This document shows positions 14,792-23,974 of a stretch of 34,129 nucleotides of DNA, in pieces. A model generated the notes under the pieces. The model was not told the DNA's origin and did not search any database. It worked only from the letters and a program-made list of their open reading frames with translations. This stretch comes from an uncultured Roseburia sp. (GTDB taxonomy: Bacteria > Bacillota > Clostridia > Lachnospirales > Lachnospiraceae). Every line of letters starts with the position of its first letter. Position 1 is the stretch's first letter. The position numbers and the translations under genes were made by a program. The stretch is from assembly GCA_945787015.1 (NCBI GenBank), contig CALZGM010000033.1:1-34129 (forward strand). Direction: 5' to 3'.

Positions 14792-16546
14792 ATGTATGTA
14801 AATATCACTGGTAGTTCAAACAACAAAGATGTATATATTTATCAATCTTACAGAAAAGAGAATGGGAAGTCTTCTTCTCGCATTTACAAAAAACTCGGGA
14901 AATATAATGAACTCCTAAAACAGTTCTCTGGCGACGAAGAAAAAATGATGGCTTGGGCCAAAGCAGAAGCTGATAAAGAAACCGCTCTTTATAATCAACA
15001 AAGAGAGCAAGTTTCTGTCACTTTCTCTCAAACAGCTCGCATTCCATTGGAAGAAGAACGTTTTTTCAATGTAGGCTATCTTTTTTTACAGCAATTATGT
15101 TCTGAATTAAGATTGGATAACATTTGCAGGAACATTCGTAACCGTCACAAATTCACTTATGACTTTCACGCGATTCTCACAGATTTAATCTATGCAAGAA
15201 TCCTATCACCTTCCAGCAAGATGAGCAGCTATTCGTTCTGTCATTCTCTTTTGGAACCACCTAAATATTCTTTGCAGAATGTTTATCGTGCTCTTTCGGT
15301 TATGGCGGAGGAATCGGATTACATCCAAGAAGAACTTTATCGTAATTCTAACTTTGTACATCATCGCAACTCAAGAATCCTGTATTACGATTGCACGAAT
15401 TACTATTTCGAAATCGAAGAAGAAAGTGGTGATAAAAAATACGGCAAAAACAAAGAACATAGACCAAATCCGATTGTTACCATGGGACTTTTTATGGATG
15501 CTGATGGTATTCCTCTGGCTTTTGATATTTTCCCCGGAAACCAAAACGAGCAGCTTACCTTAAAACCTTTGGAAACCAAGGTTATCAAAGATTTTGATTG
15601 CAGCGAATTCATCTTCTGTTCGGACGCTGGTTTAGGAAGCATAAAAAACCGCTTTCTAAACAGTTTTGGTAATCGTTCTTATGTGATTACTTACTCATTG
15701 AAAAAAATGAAACAGGAAGATCGTGAAATAGCCTTGAATCCATCTCAATTTAAGATTCCCGGTTCCAATAAGATGATTGATTTAAGAACGCTTGACGAAA
15801 CAGACCCTGAAATATTTAATACGGTTTACTACAAGGAAGTACCTCTTGTAACCGGAGATATGGATGAAACGATTATTGTAACGTACTCACCTAAATATAA
15901 AGCTTACCAGCAAAAAATTCGCGGCCGTCAGATTGAACGTGCACTGAAAATGATACAGGCTCCAGGAAAATGCAGACGAGGAAAGAACCAAAACGATCCT
16001 GCGCGATTCATTCAAAAAACCACCCTTACATCAGATGGTGAAATCGCAGACAAGTCTGTTTATGAATTGGATGTGGAACGCATTAATGAAGAAGCCATGT
16101 ATGATGGTTTCTATGCTGTCATAACAAACCTTGAGGATAATCCCTCGGAAATCATTAAGATTAACAAACAACGTTGGGAAATCGAAGAAAACTTTCGAAT
16201 CATGAAATCTGATTTTGAAGCCAGACCAGTTTATGTGCAGAGAGATGACCGTATCAAGGCACATTTTCTAACATGCTATATCAGTCTATTAGTATATAGA
16301 TTACTAGAAAAGAAACTTGGGGAAGAATTCACATGCAGTCAGATTTTAGAAACGTTGCGAGGTATGAATGTAACACTGTTAAGCAAGGACAGCGGTTATA
16401 TACCATCTTACAAACGCACAAAACTGACCGATGCGCTTCACCGCACATTTAAATTTAGAACAGACTTTGAATTTATAACCAAAAGTTCTATGCGAAGTAT
16501 CATCTCAAATACGAAAAAGGCGAATAGCACAAAAACAAAAATATAG
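14792..16546 (+). CDS. IS1634-family (IS4-type DDE) transposase
   Basis: A 584-aa DDE transposase, uninterrupted. Likely catalytic residues are the aspartate in YYDCTNYYFEIEE (about residue 210), the aspartate in FCSDAGLGS (about 280), and the glutamate in WEIEENFRIMKSDF (about 465) with the Y/R-x-K/R signature of IS4-like enzymes. I chose the ATG at 14792 (MYVNITGSS), with AGGAGGG 8 bases upstream. A TATAAT with an upstream TG lies at about 14764. It appears intact and potentially active. Confidence 0.9.
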   Translation: MYVNITGSSNNKDVYIYQSYRKENGKSSSRIYKKLGKYNELLKQFSGDEEKMMAWAKAEADKETALYNQQREQVSVTFSQTARIPLEEERFFNVGYLFLQQLCSELRLDNICRNIRNRHKFTYDFHAILTDLIYARILSPSSKMSSYSFCHSLLEPPKYSLQNVYRALSVMAEESDYIQEELYRNSNFVHHRNSRILYYDCTNYYFEIEEESGDKKYGKNKEHRPNPIVTMGLFMDADGIPLAFDIFPGNQNEQLTLKPLETKVIKDFDCSEFIFCSDAGLGSIKNRFLNSFGNRSYVITYSLKKMKQEDREIALNPSQFKIPGSNKMIDLRTLDETDPEIFNTVYYKEVPLVTGDMDETIIVTYSPKYKAYQQKIRGRQIERALKMIQAPGKCRRGKNQNDPARFIQKTTLTSDGEIADKSVYELDVERINEEAMYDGFYAVITNLEDNPSEIIKINKQRWEIEENFRIMKSDFEARPVYVQRDDRIKAHFLTCYISLLVYRLLEKKLGEEFTCSQILETLRGMNVTLLSKDSGYIPSYKRTKLTDALHRTFKFRTDFEFITKSSMRSIISNTKKANSTKTKI

Positions 16547-16571
16547 TACATATCGATGCAAAAACAAAAAC

Positions 16572-16616
16572 AGCCACAGTGCCCGTAATTACAGGCATTG
16601 TGGCTACTTATTTTTC
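16572..16616. terminator. Bidirectional terminator at right end of the IS
   Basis: A 12-bp stem AGCCACAGTGCC/GGCATTGTGGCT (one G-T pair) with a 10-base loop, followed by TTATTTTT on the plus strand and by TTTTTG on the minus strand. It serves the transposase and, on the other strand, now stops transcription leaving legF. Confidence 0.78.
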
Positions 16617-16636
16617 TTTTAAGTGTCAAAGATGGG

Positions 16637-16715
16637 AGTATAGCACTCACTCTCTATTTTTACAACGAATATTTAGGGAACTTATTCCATCATGTACTTC
16701 ATTGCACTTTCTGCC
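16637..16715. repeat. 79-bp direct repeat, right of IS1634-family element
   Basis: Identical to 14569-14647. On this side the repeat is continuous with intact legF, so this copy keeps the gene's true 3' end. It keeps only one arm of the AGTGAATGCT/AGCACTCACT hairpin. Confidence 0.88.
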
Positions 16716-17371
16716 ACCATAAAGTCGAATGCGTCATCAATATCCACAGAATGCATCTTACTCATGACATACGCATATGCCTTTGGTCCATACAGATTTT
16801 CGCCATTCATCAATACACTCGCCTTCTGTATATAAATGGCTCCATTGATGCGATAATAAATACCCAGGTCCTGTCGTCTACCGACGGCAGAAGTATCAAT
16901 AAATCCTTCCATTGAATTTCCTTCCCCTAATACATTGCAAATCTTAGGAGAATGGTCTACCTCGCATACACTAACGACGGAATCAGCTTTCTTTTCATTA
17001 AAAACTGCAAATGCATTCTTAATATCCTCTGCATCCCGTAGCGGAGAAGTTGGTTGCAATAAAGTAACCGTATCAAACTCCTTGCCTAATTCCATATACT
17101 TTTTCACTACATAACGTAATGTATCATTAGAGCCTGCATGATCTGATGCCAATTCTTTGTTTCGCAAAAAGGGAACATCCGCTCCATATTGTCTGGCAAT
17201 ATCTGCGTAATGCTCATCATCTGTTGAGACATGTACACAATCGAATATCTCTGATCTAATTGCTGCTTCTATTGTATACGCTAGCATTGGTTTACCATTT
17301 AACAACTTGATATTTTTATTTTTCAGTCCTTTCGAGCCACTTCTAGCCGTAATAATAGCTATGTTTTTCAT
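16682..17371 (-). CDS. legF: CMP-legionaminic acid synthetase
   Basis: CMP-sugar synthetase of the NeuA/LegF type, 229 aa. The CTP-binding N-terminus IAIITARSGSKGLKNKNI and the TVTLLQPTSPLRDAEDI strand are clear. It activates the nonulosonic acid with CTP for transfer to flagellin. The ATG at 17371 (MKNIAIITARS) has GGAG six bases upstream. The stop of the deacetylase gene is two bases before it. It is the last gene of the operon, and its end lies in the target duplication of the IS but is not altered. LegF rather than NeuA or PseF is inferred from its neighbours. Confidence 0.85.
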   Translation of the reverse strand: MKNIAIITARSGSKGLKNKNIKLLNGKPMLAYTIEAAIRSEIFDCVHVSTDDEHYADIARQYGADVPFLRNKELASDHAGSNDTLRYVVKKYMELGKEFDTVTLLQPTSPLRDAEDIKNAFAVFNEKKADSVVSVCEVDHSPKICNVLGEGNSMEGFIDTSAVGRRQDLGIYYRINGAIYIQKASVLMNGENLYGPKAYAYVMSKMHSVDIDDAFDFMVAESAMKYMME

Positions 17372-17373
17372 CA

Positions 17374-18036
17374 CTATCTCCATATTGCCTTTATTAATTT
17401 AAAAGCTTCTGCATATCTGCATCCTGAACTGCAACCACGATATGTAGCCAGACTTTTTATATTCTCTACGTTTCTAGGAAATGGCAGTTCTCCTATCTCG
17501 CTCTCATATATCTGCATAATTTCTATTTTCTTGTCGATAAATTCTTCCACGTCCACATAAACATCCGGAATAAAGCCATGTTCCGGATTTGCGAAATCAG
17601 TTTCAGATAAAATTTCCATAGCTAAAATTGCTTTGATAGACGAATTTCGAAATGCTTTCGTACAGCTATATGATGCTTCAAAAACAATTCCATGATCCGA
17701 ATGAGGGTCTTTTTCATATGGCAAAAAAATAATTTCCGGATTTACTTCTTTAAAAACAGCACTAATTTCTGTTACAAGTTCCTGCTTTTCCAATTTATCT
17801 AAACCTGCTGGTTCTAGTTGCAAATTATATACCCCGTCAAAATCATATGCTTGTGCAACCTTATCAAGCTGCTCTTTTCTTTTGGCTGAGAAATCTTTGC
17901 TATATCCATTACTTTCATTTGCCATTGTAACATTTAAAAAATAAACCTGATTTCCTTGTTTTTTTAGTTTTAATAATGTTCCTCCTGCACCAAGCGTTTC
18001 ATCATCTGAATGAGGTGCAACAACTAAAGCTCTCAT
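17374..18036 (-). CDS. PIG-L/LmbE-family N-deacetylase
   Basis: A 220-aa zinc-dependent N-deacetylase. The zinc motif is APHSDDETLGAGG (residues 7-19), and a second metal site is DPHSDHG near residue 115. These enzymes remove acetyl from GlcNAc-type sugars. Placed between the acyltransferase and legF in the operon, it probably acts on the nucleotide sugar or the nonulosonic acid. It is not part of the standard legionaminate pathway. The ATG follows AGGAGGCGGAAG closely. Confidence 0.8.
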   Translation of the reverse strand: MRALVVAPHSDDETLGAGGTLLKLKKQGNQVYFLNVTMANESNGYSKDFSAKRKEQLDKVAQAYDFDGVYNLQLEPAGLDKLEKQELVTEISAVFKEVNPEIIFLPYEKDPHSDHGIVFEASYSCTKAFRNSSIKAILAMEILSETDFANPEHGFIPDVYVDVEEFIDKKIEIMQIYESEIGELPFPRNVENIKSLATYRGCSSGCRYAEAFKLIKAIWR

Positions 18037-18046
18037 CTTCCGCCTC

Positions 18047-18934
18047 CTATTTTGCTGGATTTCCTTTCACAATCGCATTTGCTTCTACATCCCTTACTAC
18101 AACTGCACCCATTCCAACTATTGCCTTTTCACCTATTCTAATACCATTTCTTATTGTAGCGTTTCCTGAAATAAAGGCATTATCTTCTATCCGAGTACTG
18201 CCAAAAAGAATCGTTTCTCCTACAATAAACACCCTTTTTCCAATTTGTGCATTATGTGAAACAAAAACGCAATTGTCTATTGACGTTTCTTCATCAATAA
18301 AAGTATTATCTATTGCCCCTCGTGCAATAACTGTATTTGCACCAATAGAAACATTATTTCTTATTTCCACTCCACCAAACTGTGGCATTCTAACCGGCTT
18401 TCCACTCTTATTTCTATCTGTTGTCAACCCGTCGGCTCCAATTACGGTATTTTCGCGTATAATGACATTTTGTCCTATTGTTACTTCTCCCATAATCTTG
18501 ACACCGCACCCAATATAACAATTGTCTCCTATTTTAGTTTCTCCACTAATATACACTCCCGGTTGAATTACTACGTTATTTCCAATTTGAGCACCTGTCG
18601 CTATATATGCACCATTCACTAACTGAACATCCTCTTTTTGTGGAACATTATCAATGCTATTTTCCTCAAAGAATTCGCAAAACCTCAAATGTGGATTTTC
18701 GCACACTACAATTGCATGTCCCATTTTTTGAATTTCCTGCGGGATTTTTTTTCCCTCCGGCCAAAAAATGAGGCACTGTGTACATTTTTCGAATACACGA
18801 TATTGCTCATAGTGCCCACTTGTTAGAAAAGTCACTGCATGATTTTTAGGCAGTTCCAATGAAGATGGATAATATACTTCAAAATCACATTCCTTTACAT
18901 ATTTATTCACATTAACGCAGAACTTCTTTTTCAT
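18047..18934 (-). CDS. LpxD-like left-handed beta-helix acyltransferase
   Basis: A 295-aa protein with an N-terminal alpha/beta domain (about 1-100) and a long hexapeptide-repeat beta-helix (about 105-295; IGNNVVIQPGVYISGETKIG and onwards, ending AIVKGNPAK). It resembles LpxD or FdtC-like N-acyltransferases but lies in a sugar operon of an organism without lipid A. A role in acylating an amino group of the legionaminate precursor is likely, perhaps the one freed by the adjacent PIG-L enzyme. The acyl donor is unknown. It is 11 bases from legG. Confidence 0.75.
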   Translation of the reverse strand: MKKKFCVNVNKYVKECDFEVYYPSSLELPKNHAVTFLTSGHYEQYRVFEKCTQCLIFWPEGKKIPQEIQKMGHAIVVCENPHLRFCEFFEENSIDNVPQKEDVQLVNGAYIATGAQIGNNVVIQPGVYISGETKIGDNCYIGCGVKIMGEVTIGQNVIIRENTVIGADGLTTDRNKSGKPVRMPQFGGVEIRNNVSIGANTVIARGAIDNTFIDEETSIDNCVFVSHNAQIGKRVFIVGETILFGSTRIEDNAFISGNATIRNGIRIGEKAIVGMGAVVVRDVEANAIVKGNPAK

Positions 18935-18945
18935 TATATATTCCT

Positions 18946-20118
18946 CTATTTAATGATAAATTTTTTAAATAATCTTTCTTTTCTATCTTTTTTTAAAATT
19001 TCTACAATAAAATCTTTTGCTTTTATCGCCGCATTTCCATCTCCAAATACAAACTTACTAACAGAATAGCTTTCCTTTTCCTTCGAATAATTTGTAACTA
19101 TATCATCAATGCTTTTCTTTATCGCAGAATAATCAACCCCTACATCCTTTACATTGCATCCTCTTATTCGTTCTGCCTGTCGTTCTCCAATATTCACAAC
19201 AGGAACGCAATATAGAGTCGTTTCTAATAGTCCACTGCTTGAGTTTCCTGCAATGATGACATTAAAATTTTTCATTAATGATAAATAATTATATGTTCCC
19301 AATGAATTAACTGGAATAATTTTTTCGTCTTCTTTAAGCTGTTGAATATACGCAAGAATCAATTCATATCCAGGGTCATTATTAGGGTAGGTAACGATAA
19401 CTTTATCTGTTTTGCTATCAACAACTGCATCCAAGGAAAATTTAAATTCCTTAAAGTTATCCTCAGCGGATTTCATACTAGCCGGATGAAATGTAAAAAT
19501 GGTAATTATATCATCTCCTGAAATATCATACATCATCTTTAGCTGCTGCGGTTCTGTTAATAATCCCATCCTATCATAATCAAAACTTGGATTTCCAATA
19601 TTACATACTCGTTCTTTTTCTTCCCCCATCTGTAATAAAACTCGTCTGCTCTGTTCGCTTGTTACAAAATGATAATTTGCTAATTTCGATATGCTATGGC
19701 GTACATTTGTATCATAATTGGCAACATTTACAACATCTCCTCCGCACACATGAATCAGTGGAACTTGACTGTAAAATGTAGCTAATGCAAAAGCAAATGA
19801 TTCTATACGGTCCCCCAATACAATTCCCAGTGAAATATCTCTCATCTGCTCATAGTATTCTATTACCTTTTCATATATTTCACTCAGACAATGAGTATAT
19901 GTTTTTTCATTATCTTCGATTTCTATCTCTGTAACCTTACATTTTACTTGATGTTTCTTCAGCTGATTTTTTACTTCTTCACGCGTATTCCATTTTTTTA
20001 GCACATGGGCACCTGAAAGAATGATTTCTACCTCAAAATCTTCACTGAGCTGTTGAATAATAGGAAAAAGAATTCCAAATTCTGCCCGATTGCCACTAAA
20101 AATTGTTATTCTGTCCAT
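18946..20118 (-). CDS. legG: Hydrolysing NDP-sugar 2-epimerase (NeuC/LegG type)
   Basis: A 390-aa GT-B-fold hydrolysing 2-epimerase. The N-terminus RITIFSGNRAEFGILFPII is the NeuC/LegG signature, and NVIIAGNSSSGLLETTLYC is the nucleotide-binding segment near residue 290. It releases the NDP group and inverts C2 to yield the free 2,4-diacetamido-trideoxymannose used by LegI. With PtmE present, the nucleotide is expected to be GDP rather than UDP. It starts 10 bases after legI. Confidence 0.85.
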   Translation of the reverse strand: MDRITIFSGNRAEFGILFPIIQQLSEDFEVEIILSGAHVLKKWNTREEVKNQLKKHQVKCKVTEIEIEDNEKTYTHCLSEIYEKVIEYYEQMRDISLGIVLGDRIESFAFALATFYSQVPLIHVCGGDVVNVANYDTNVRHSISKLANYHFVTSEQSRRVLLQMGEEKERVCNIGNPSFDYDRMGLLTEPQQLKMMYDISGDDIITIFTFHPASMKSAEDNFKEFKFSLDAVVDSKTDKVIVTYPNNDPGYELILAYIQQLKEDEKIIPVNSLGTYNYLSLMKNFNVIIAGNSSSGLLETTLYCVPVVNIGERQAERIRGCNVKDVGVDYSAIKKSIDDIVTNYSKEKESYSVSKFVFGDGNAAIKAKDFIVEILKKDRKERLFKKFIIK

Positions 20119-20127
20119 ACATACCTC

Positions 20128-21117
20128 TTAAATTAACTCATCTGTTTCATAATTCCTTTTTGCACATGTTCCAATAATATCGTGCCATCTCATAGGACTA
20201 ATACCATTTCCCGGACGTTTCACCGTAAGATTTTCTTCCGAAAATACTTCCCCTTTATGAATTGTCCTTGCAGCAACAATACTCTTTCGTGCCACCTTAC
20301 AATTCTTTTCTTCTGATGCAGTCCGATGTTTCTTTCCATCCCCACGTGCAAGCTCGATATTTCGAATCGCCTTTACCATTTCAGTCAGCTCGTTTGGTTC
20401 CAGGCTTGCTCTGTGATCCGGTCCTTCCATCGTTTTATCCAGTGTAAAATGCTTCTCGATTACAGTTGCACCCAATGCAGCTGCTGCAATCGGGACTTCA
20501 ATTCCAACGGTGTGATCTGAGTATCCAATCGGTTTTTTTAAGATTTCTTCCATTTCTTTCATCGCAAGCAGATTCACATCTGCAAATGGAGTTGGATACT
20601 CTGTGTTACAATGTAATACCGTAATATCTTTACTTCCATTTGCTTCCAATATCTTAATTGCGTCCTGAATTTCATCCATTTCACACATTCCGGTTGACAT
20701 AACAATCTTTCTTCCAGTTCGTGCAAGTTTTTCCAAATATGGCAAATTCGTTACCTCTCCGGAAGGAAGCTTCCAAAAATCCATATCTAATTTATCTAAA
20801 AAATCAATACTTTCTAAATCAAAAGGAGTCGATATAAACCCGATACCAACCTCTTTGCAATAAGCCTTTAATTCCACAAAATCCGGCTGTGTCAGTGCAA
20901 GCTTTTCCAGCATCTGAAGCTGAGACTGTTCTTCGCCGGTTGTTTTTTTCTGATATTCCGCTTTCTCTGCAAATCTGGATACCAGTTTTTTCGGAATAAA
21001 AGTCTGAAACTTAATATAGTCTGCGCCTGCTTCTTTTGCAGCCACAACCATTTTCTTTGCCAACTCCATGCTTCCATTATGATTTACACCGGCTTCTGCA
21101 ATTATTATTACTCTCAT
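20128..21117 (-). CDS. legI: Legionaminic acid synthase (NeuB family)
   Basis: A 329-aa PEP-dependent condensing enzyme. The TIM barrel starts IIIAEAGVNHNGSMELAKKM and contains YIKFQTF and GYSDHTVGIEVPIAAAALG. A C-terminal antifreeze-like SAF domain (VARKSIVAARTIHKGEVF) completes the family layout. It joins PEP to the trideoxymannose to form the nine-carbon acid. Legionaminate rather than sialate or pseudaminate is inferred from LegB, LegC and PtmE in the operon. Confidence 0.87.
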   Translation of the reverse strand: MRVIIIAEAGVNHNGSMELAKKMVVAAKEAGADYIKFQTFIPKKLVSRFAEKAEYQKKTTGEEQSQLQMLEKLALTQPDFVELKAYCKEVGIGFISTPFDLESIDFLDKLDMDFWKLPSGEVTNLPYLEKLARTGRKIVMSTGMCEMDEIQDAIKILEANGSKDITVLHCNTEYPTPFADVNLLAMKEMEEILKKPIGYSDHTVGIEVPIAAAALGATVIEKHFTLDKTMEGPDHRASLEPNELTEMVKAIRNIELARGDGKKHRTASEEKNCKVARKSIVAARTIHKGEVFSEENLTVKRPGNGISPMRWHDIIGTCAKRNYETDELI

Positions 21118-21120
21118 ATA

Positions 21121-21774
21121 CTATCCCTTTATCTTTCTGGCTGGAACACCAACAACCGTACAATTCGCTTCTATATCTCTTGCCACCACACTGCCTGCTC
21201 CAATCACAACATTCTCACCAATTGTGATTCCCTGAATGACCTTCGCACCAAGTCCAATCTCACTTTCTCTGCCAACCTTCACGTTTCCGGCCAATTTTAC
21301 CTCAGGGCTTAAGGTAGTAAAATCTCCGATACTTCCATCATGACAAATCATACTTCCTGTATTAAGAAAAACAAAGTTTCCAATTCTCGCGTTTGTAGAG
21401 ATTCGGCAGTCCATACTTACAATACAGCCTTCACCCATTTGCACATCGGCACAGATTCTTGTATTTCCAAGAACCATATTTGGGAAATGAATACAGTGGT
21501 TCTTTTTTAGTCCATGCACAATCTTTTTACGCAAGGCTGGACTTCCCACACAGACAGCAACATTCACCTGCTCCTGTACTGCCAGTAAATATTCATCCGT
21601 CCCTAAAAATGGAATGGTTTCAGTTCCTACAACACACACCTCTCCCTCTTTTGGAACCCTTGCATCCACATATCCATCAATCTGCCATGTGGGACATTCT
21701 TTATTCAATTCCTGAATCTGCCACACAAGTTCTCTCATGCAGCCGCCTGAACCAACTAATATAATATGCTCCAT
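21121..21774 (-). CDS. legH: Sugar O/N-acetyltransferase, NeuD/LegH type
   Basis: A 217-aa acetyltransferase with an N-terminal Rossmann-like domain (IILVGSGGCMRELVWQI) and a C-terminal hexapeptide beta-helix (ISTNARIGNFVFLNTGSM; VIGAGSVVARDIEANCTVVG). It is expected to acetylate the 4-amino group made by LegC. The start is one base after the legC stop. Distinguishing it from NeuD rests on gene order. Confidence 0.83.
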   Translation of the reverse strand: MEHIILVGSGGCMRELVWQIQELNKECPTWQIDGYVDARVPKEGEVCVVGTETIPFLGTDEYLLAVQEQVNVAVCVGSPALRKKIVHGLKKNHCIHFPNMVLGNTRICADVQMGEGCIVSMDCRISTNARIGNFVFLNTGSMICHDGSIGDFTTLSPEVKLAGNVKVGRESEIGLGAKVIQGITIGENVVIGAGSVVARDIEANCTVVGVPARKIKG

Positions 21775-21775
21775 T

Positions 21776-22960
21776 TTATTCCACCGACAATTCTGTCAAT
21801 ACTGCTTTTATCTGCTCTGCGGCATAGACAATCTCTTCCTCTGTAATCTGTGTACTGCAAGGAATATTCAAAATACAGTTACTATAATATGGTGCCCTTT
21901 CCATCTCATAAGCAATTGATTTTTGGTATGGAAGCTGTTCATGAATCAATCCCCAGATTGCTCTCGTCTGAACACCTCTCTCCTGCAGCTTTGTAATGAT
22001 TTCTCTCATAGAAGCGGCAACTTTTTCCCTGTCAATTTCCAGAGAATAAAACCATTGGTTTGAACTGGTTCCTTCACGGAAAGACAATAGTTTTCCTAAT
22101 GCAAATCCTTCAAACTCTCTTCTATACAAATCTAAATTTCTATGCTTTCTCGAAATAAATTCAGGCAGTTCTTCCATCTGTGCTACACCAAGTGCTGCCT
22201 GTAAATTGGTCATTCGGTAGTTATAGCCAATCTCATTATGAATATAATAATGTGGGTCATCCTTTGCCTGCGTAGAAAGATACTGCATATGTGCAACGCT
22301 TTCCGGATTACGCCCGGTCACGACACCACCGCCACCGGTTGTAATAATCTTATTTCCATTGAAAGAATATGCACCAAAATCTCCAATCGTTCCGGCAAAC
22401 TTTCCTGCATATCTTCCCGCAGTATAGCAGGTACCAAGTGCTTCCGTTGCATCCTCGATTACCTTTAGATGATACTGCGCTGCAATATCCATAATCGCTT
22501 CCATATCTGCCAGATTTCCAAATACATGCACTACAACAACAGCTTTTACCATTTTTCTGCTTGTATCATGAACCAAAACTGCTCCGTCAAACTCACATTC
22601 TTCTTCACAGAATTTTCTTAGTTTCACCGGATCCATGCAAAGGCTGTCATCGCAGTCCATAAATACAGGCTCTGCGAACTGGTAACGGACCGGATTTACT
22701 GCTGCAATAAATGTCAGTGTTGGAACTATTATCATATCACCAGGCATCACACCACATTCCAACAGCGCAAGATGCAAGCCCGCTGTTCCACTCTGGCATG
22801 CTGCCACGCGTTCCACCTTCAGGAACTTTGCCATCTGTTCTTCTAATTTTGAAATATATGCACCACCGGTAGATACCCAGCCCTGTTCCAATGCATCATC
22901 TACATATTTTTTTTCATTTCCTTCAAAATTCGGAATTGATAATGGAATCAATCGCCCCAT
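21776..22960 (-). CDS. legC: DegT/DnrJ-type aminotransferase
   Basis: A 394-aa PLP aminotransferase of the sugar aminotransferase group. The PLP lysine is in YSFNGNKIITTGGGG, with the acceptor motif DATEALGT upstream. It transaminates the 4-keto sugar made by LegB. I chose the ATG at 22960 (MGRLIPLSIPNF), with GAGG 8 bases upstream, over the GTG three codons earlier. Confidence 0.87.
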   Translation of the reverse strand: MGRLIPLSIPNFEGNEKKYVDDALEQGWVSTGGAYISKLEEQMAKFLKVERVAACQSGTAGLHLALLECGVMPGDMIIVPTLTFIAAVNPVRYQFAEPVFMDCDDSLCMDPVKLRKFCEEECEFDGAVLVHDTSRKMVKAVVVVHVFGNLADMEAIMDIAAQYHLKVIEDATEALGTCYTAGRYAGKFAGTIGDFGAYSFNGNKIITTGGGGVVTGRNPESVAHMQYLSTQAKDDPHYYIHNEIGYNYRMTNLQAALGVAQMEELPEFISRKHRNLDLYRREFEGFALGKLLSFREGTSSNQWFYSLEIDREKVAASMREIITKLQERGVQTRAIWGLIHEQLPYQKSIAYEMERAPYYSNCILNIPCSTQITEEEIVYAAEQIKAVLTELSVE

Positions 22961-22975
22961 CTCTGTCACCTCGGT

Positions 22976-23956
22976 CTATACGTTATAAATATCTGTCTTA
23001 TATGCCCCCATATTGTGACGCATCCATTCAATCGTCTCTGCAATTCCCTGTGCAAATGTATACTGCTGCTTCCAGTCTGTTAATTCCTTAATCTTTGCAT
23101 TGGAACCTAATAATCTGTTTACTTCACTCTTTTCCGGGCGCAAACGCTGTTCGTCGCAAATAATTCTGGCATTCGGATTAATCTGGGAAATAATCTCCTC
23201 GGCAAGCTGCCCGATTGAAATCTCCTGCTGTGTTGCAATATTAATTTCCTGTCCGATAGTCTTATCAGACTCCGCAATCGCTATAAACCCGGCTGCTGTA
23301 TCCTTAACATAATTAAAATCTCTTGTCGGAGTTAAGGAACCCAGTTTTATTTCATCTTTCCCTGCTAAAAGCTGTGAAATAATCGTTGGAATTACGGCTC
23401 TTGCAGACTGTCTCGGTCCAAAGGTATTAAACGGGCGCACAATTGACACCGGTAGATTAAAGCTACGGTAAAAACTTTCTGCCAGGCGGTCTGCCCCTAT
23501 TTTGGTTGCAGAATAAGGAGACTGTCCCTGATACGGATGCTTCTCATCAATCGGAACATACTGTGCAGTTCCATAGACCTCTGAAGTCGATGTTACCATA
23601 ATACGTTCTGTCCCCAACTCTCTTGCTGCCTGAAGTACATTTAACGTTCCCTTAATATTCGTATCTACATAAGAGTCCGGAGAATGATAACTAAACGGGA
23701 TTGCAATCAACGCTGCCAGATGGAATACCCCATCTACTCCCTTCATCGCTTCGCGAACACCATTCGGGTCTCTGATATCACCGGTAAATACTTCAATCTG
23801 ATCCAGTTTTTCCTTTGGGAGTGTATCTAACCATCCCCATGTATTAAATGAATTGTAATAAGCAAATGCTTTTACATCATAGCCCTTTTCTAATAAACTT
23901 TCTGTTAAGTGGCTTCCTATAAAGCCGTCCGCACCTGTTACAAGTACTTTTTTCAT
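22976..23956 (-). CDS. legB: NAD-dependent 4,6-dehydratase
   Basis: A 326-aa SDR epimerase/dehydratase. It has the NAD loop VLVTGADGFIGSHLTESL and the catalytic Y-x3-K in SPYSATKIGADRLAESF near residue 145. It is expected to convert GDP-GlcNAc to the 4-keto-6-deoxy sugar, the first committed step. The ATG at 23956 (MKKVLVTG) has GGAG nine bases upstream. The ATG five codons earlier has none. Confidence 0.87.
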   Translation of the reverse strand: MKKVLVTGADGFIGSHLTESLLEKGYDVKAFAYYNSFNTWGWLDTLPKEKLDQIEVFTGDIRDPNGVREAMKGVDGVFHLAALIAIPFSYHSPDSYVDTNIKGTLNVLQAARELGTERIMVTSTSEVYGTAQYVPIDEKHPYQGQSPYSATKIGADRLAESFYRSFNLPVSIVRPFNTFGPRQSARAVIPTIISQLLAGKDEIKLGSLTPTRDFNYVKDTAAGFIAIAESDKTIGQEINIATQQEISIGQLAEEIISQINPNARIICDEQRLRPEKSEVNRLLGSNAKIKELTDWKQQYTFAQGIAETIEWMRHNMGAYKTDIYNV

Positions 23957-23974
23957 TCTGCCAGTCTCCATTCA

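Larger units (their letters stand above)
14648..16636 (+). mobile_element. IS1634-family insertion sequence, complete
   Basis: A 2.0-kb element between two copies of a 79-bp direct repeat. Its ends are inverted: TCTTTGACACTT at 14651-14662 and the complement AAGTGTCAAAGA at 16621-16632. It contains one transposase gene. A TAAGCC/GGCTTA hairpin followed by T7 near the left end could block incoming transcription, and a strong terminator lies near the right end. The founding IS1634 of Mycoplasma is known to create long direct repeats of variable length, which fits the 79-bp duplication. Confidence 0.88.

Noticed and set aside
16438-16650. Minus-strand frame across the IS right end
   Set aside because: Covers a terminator hairpin and the inverted repeat; no protein features.
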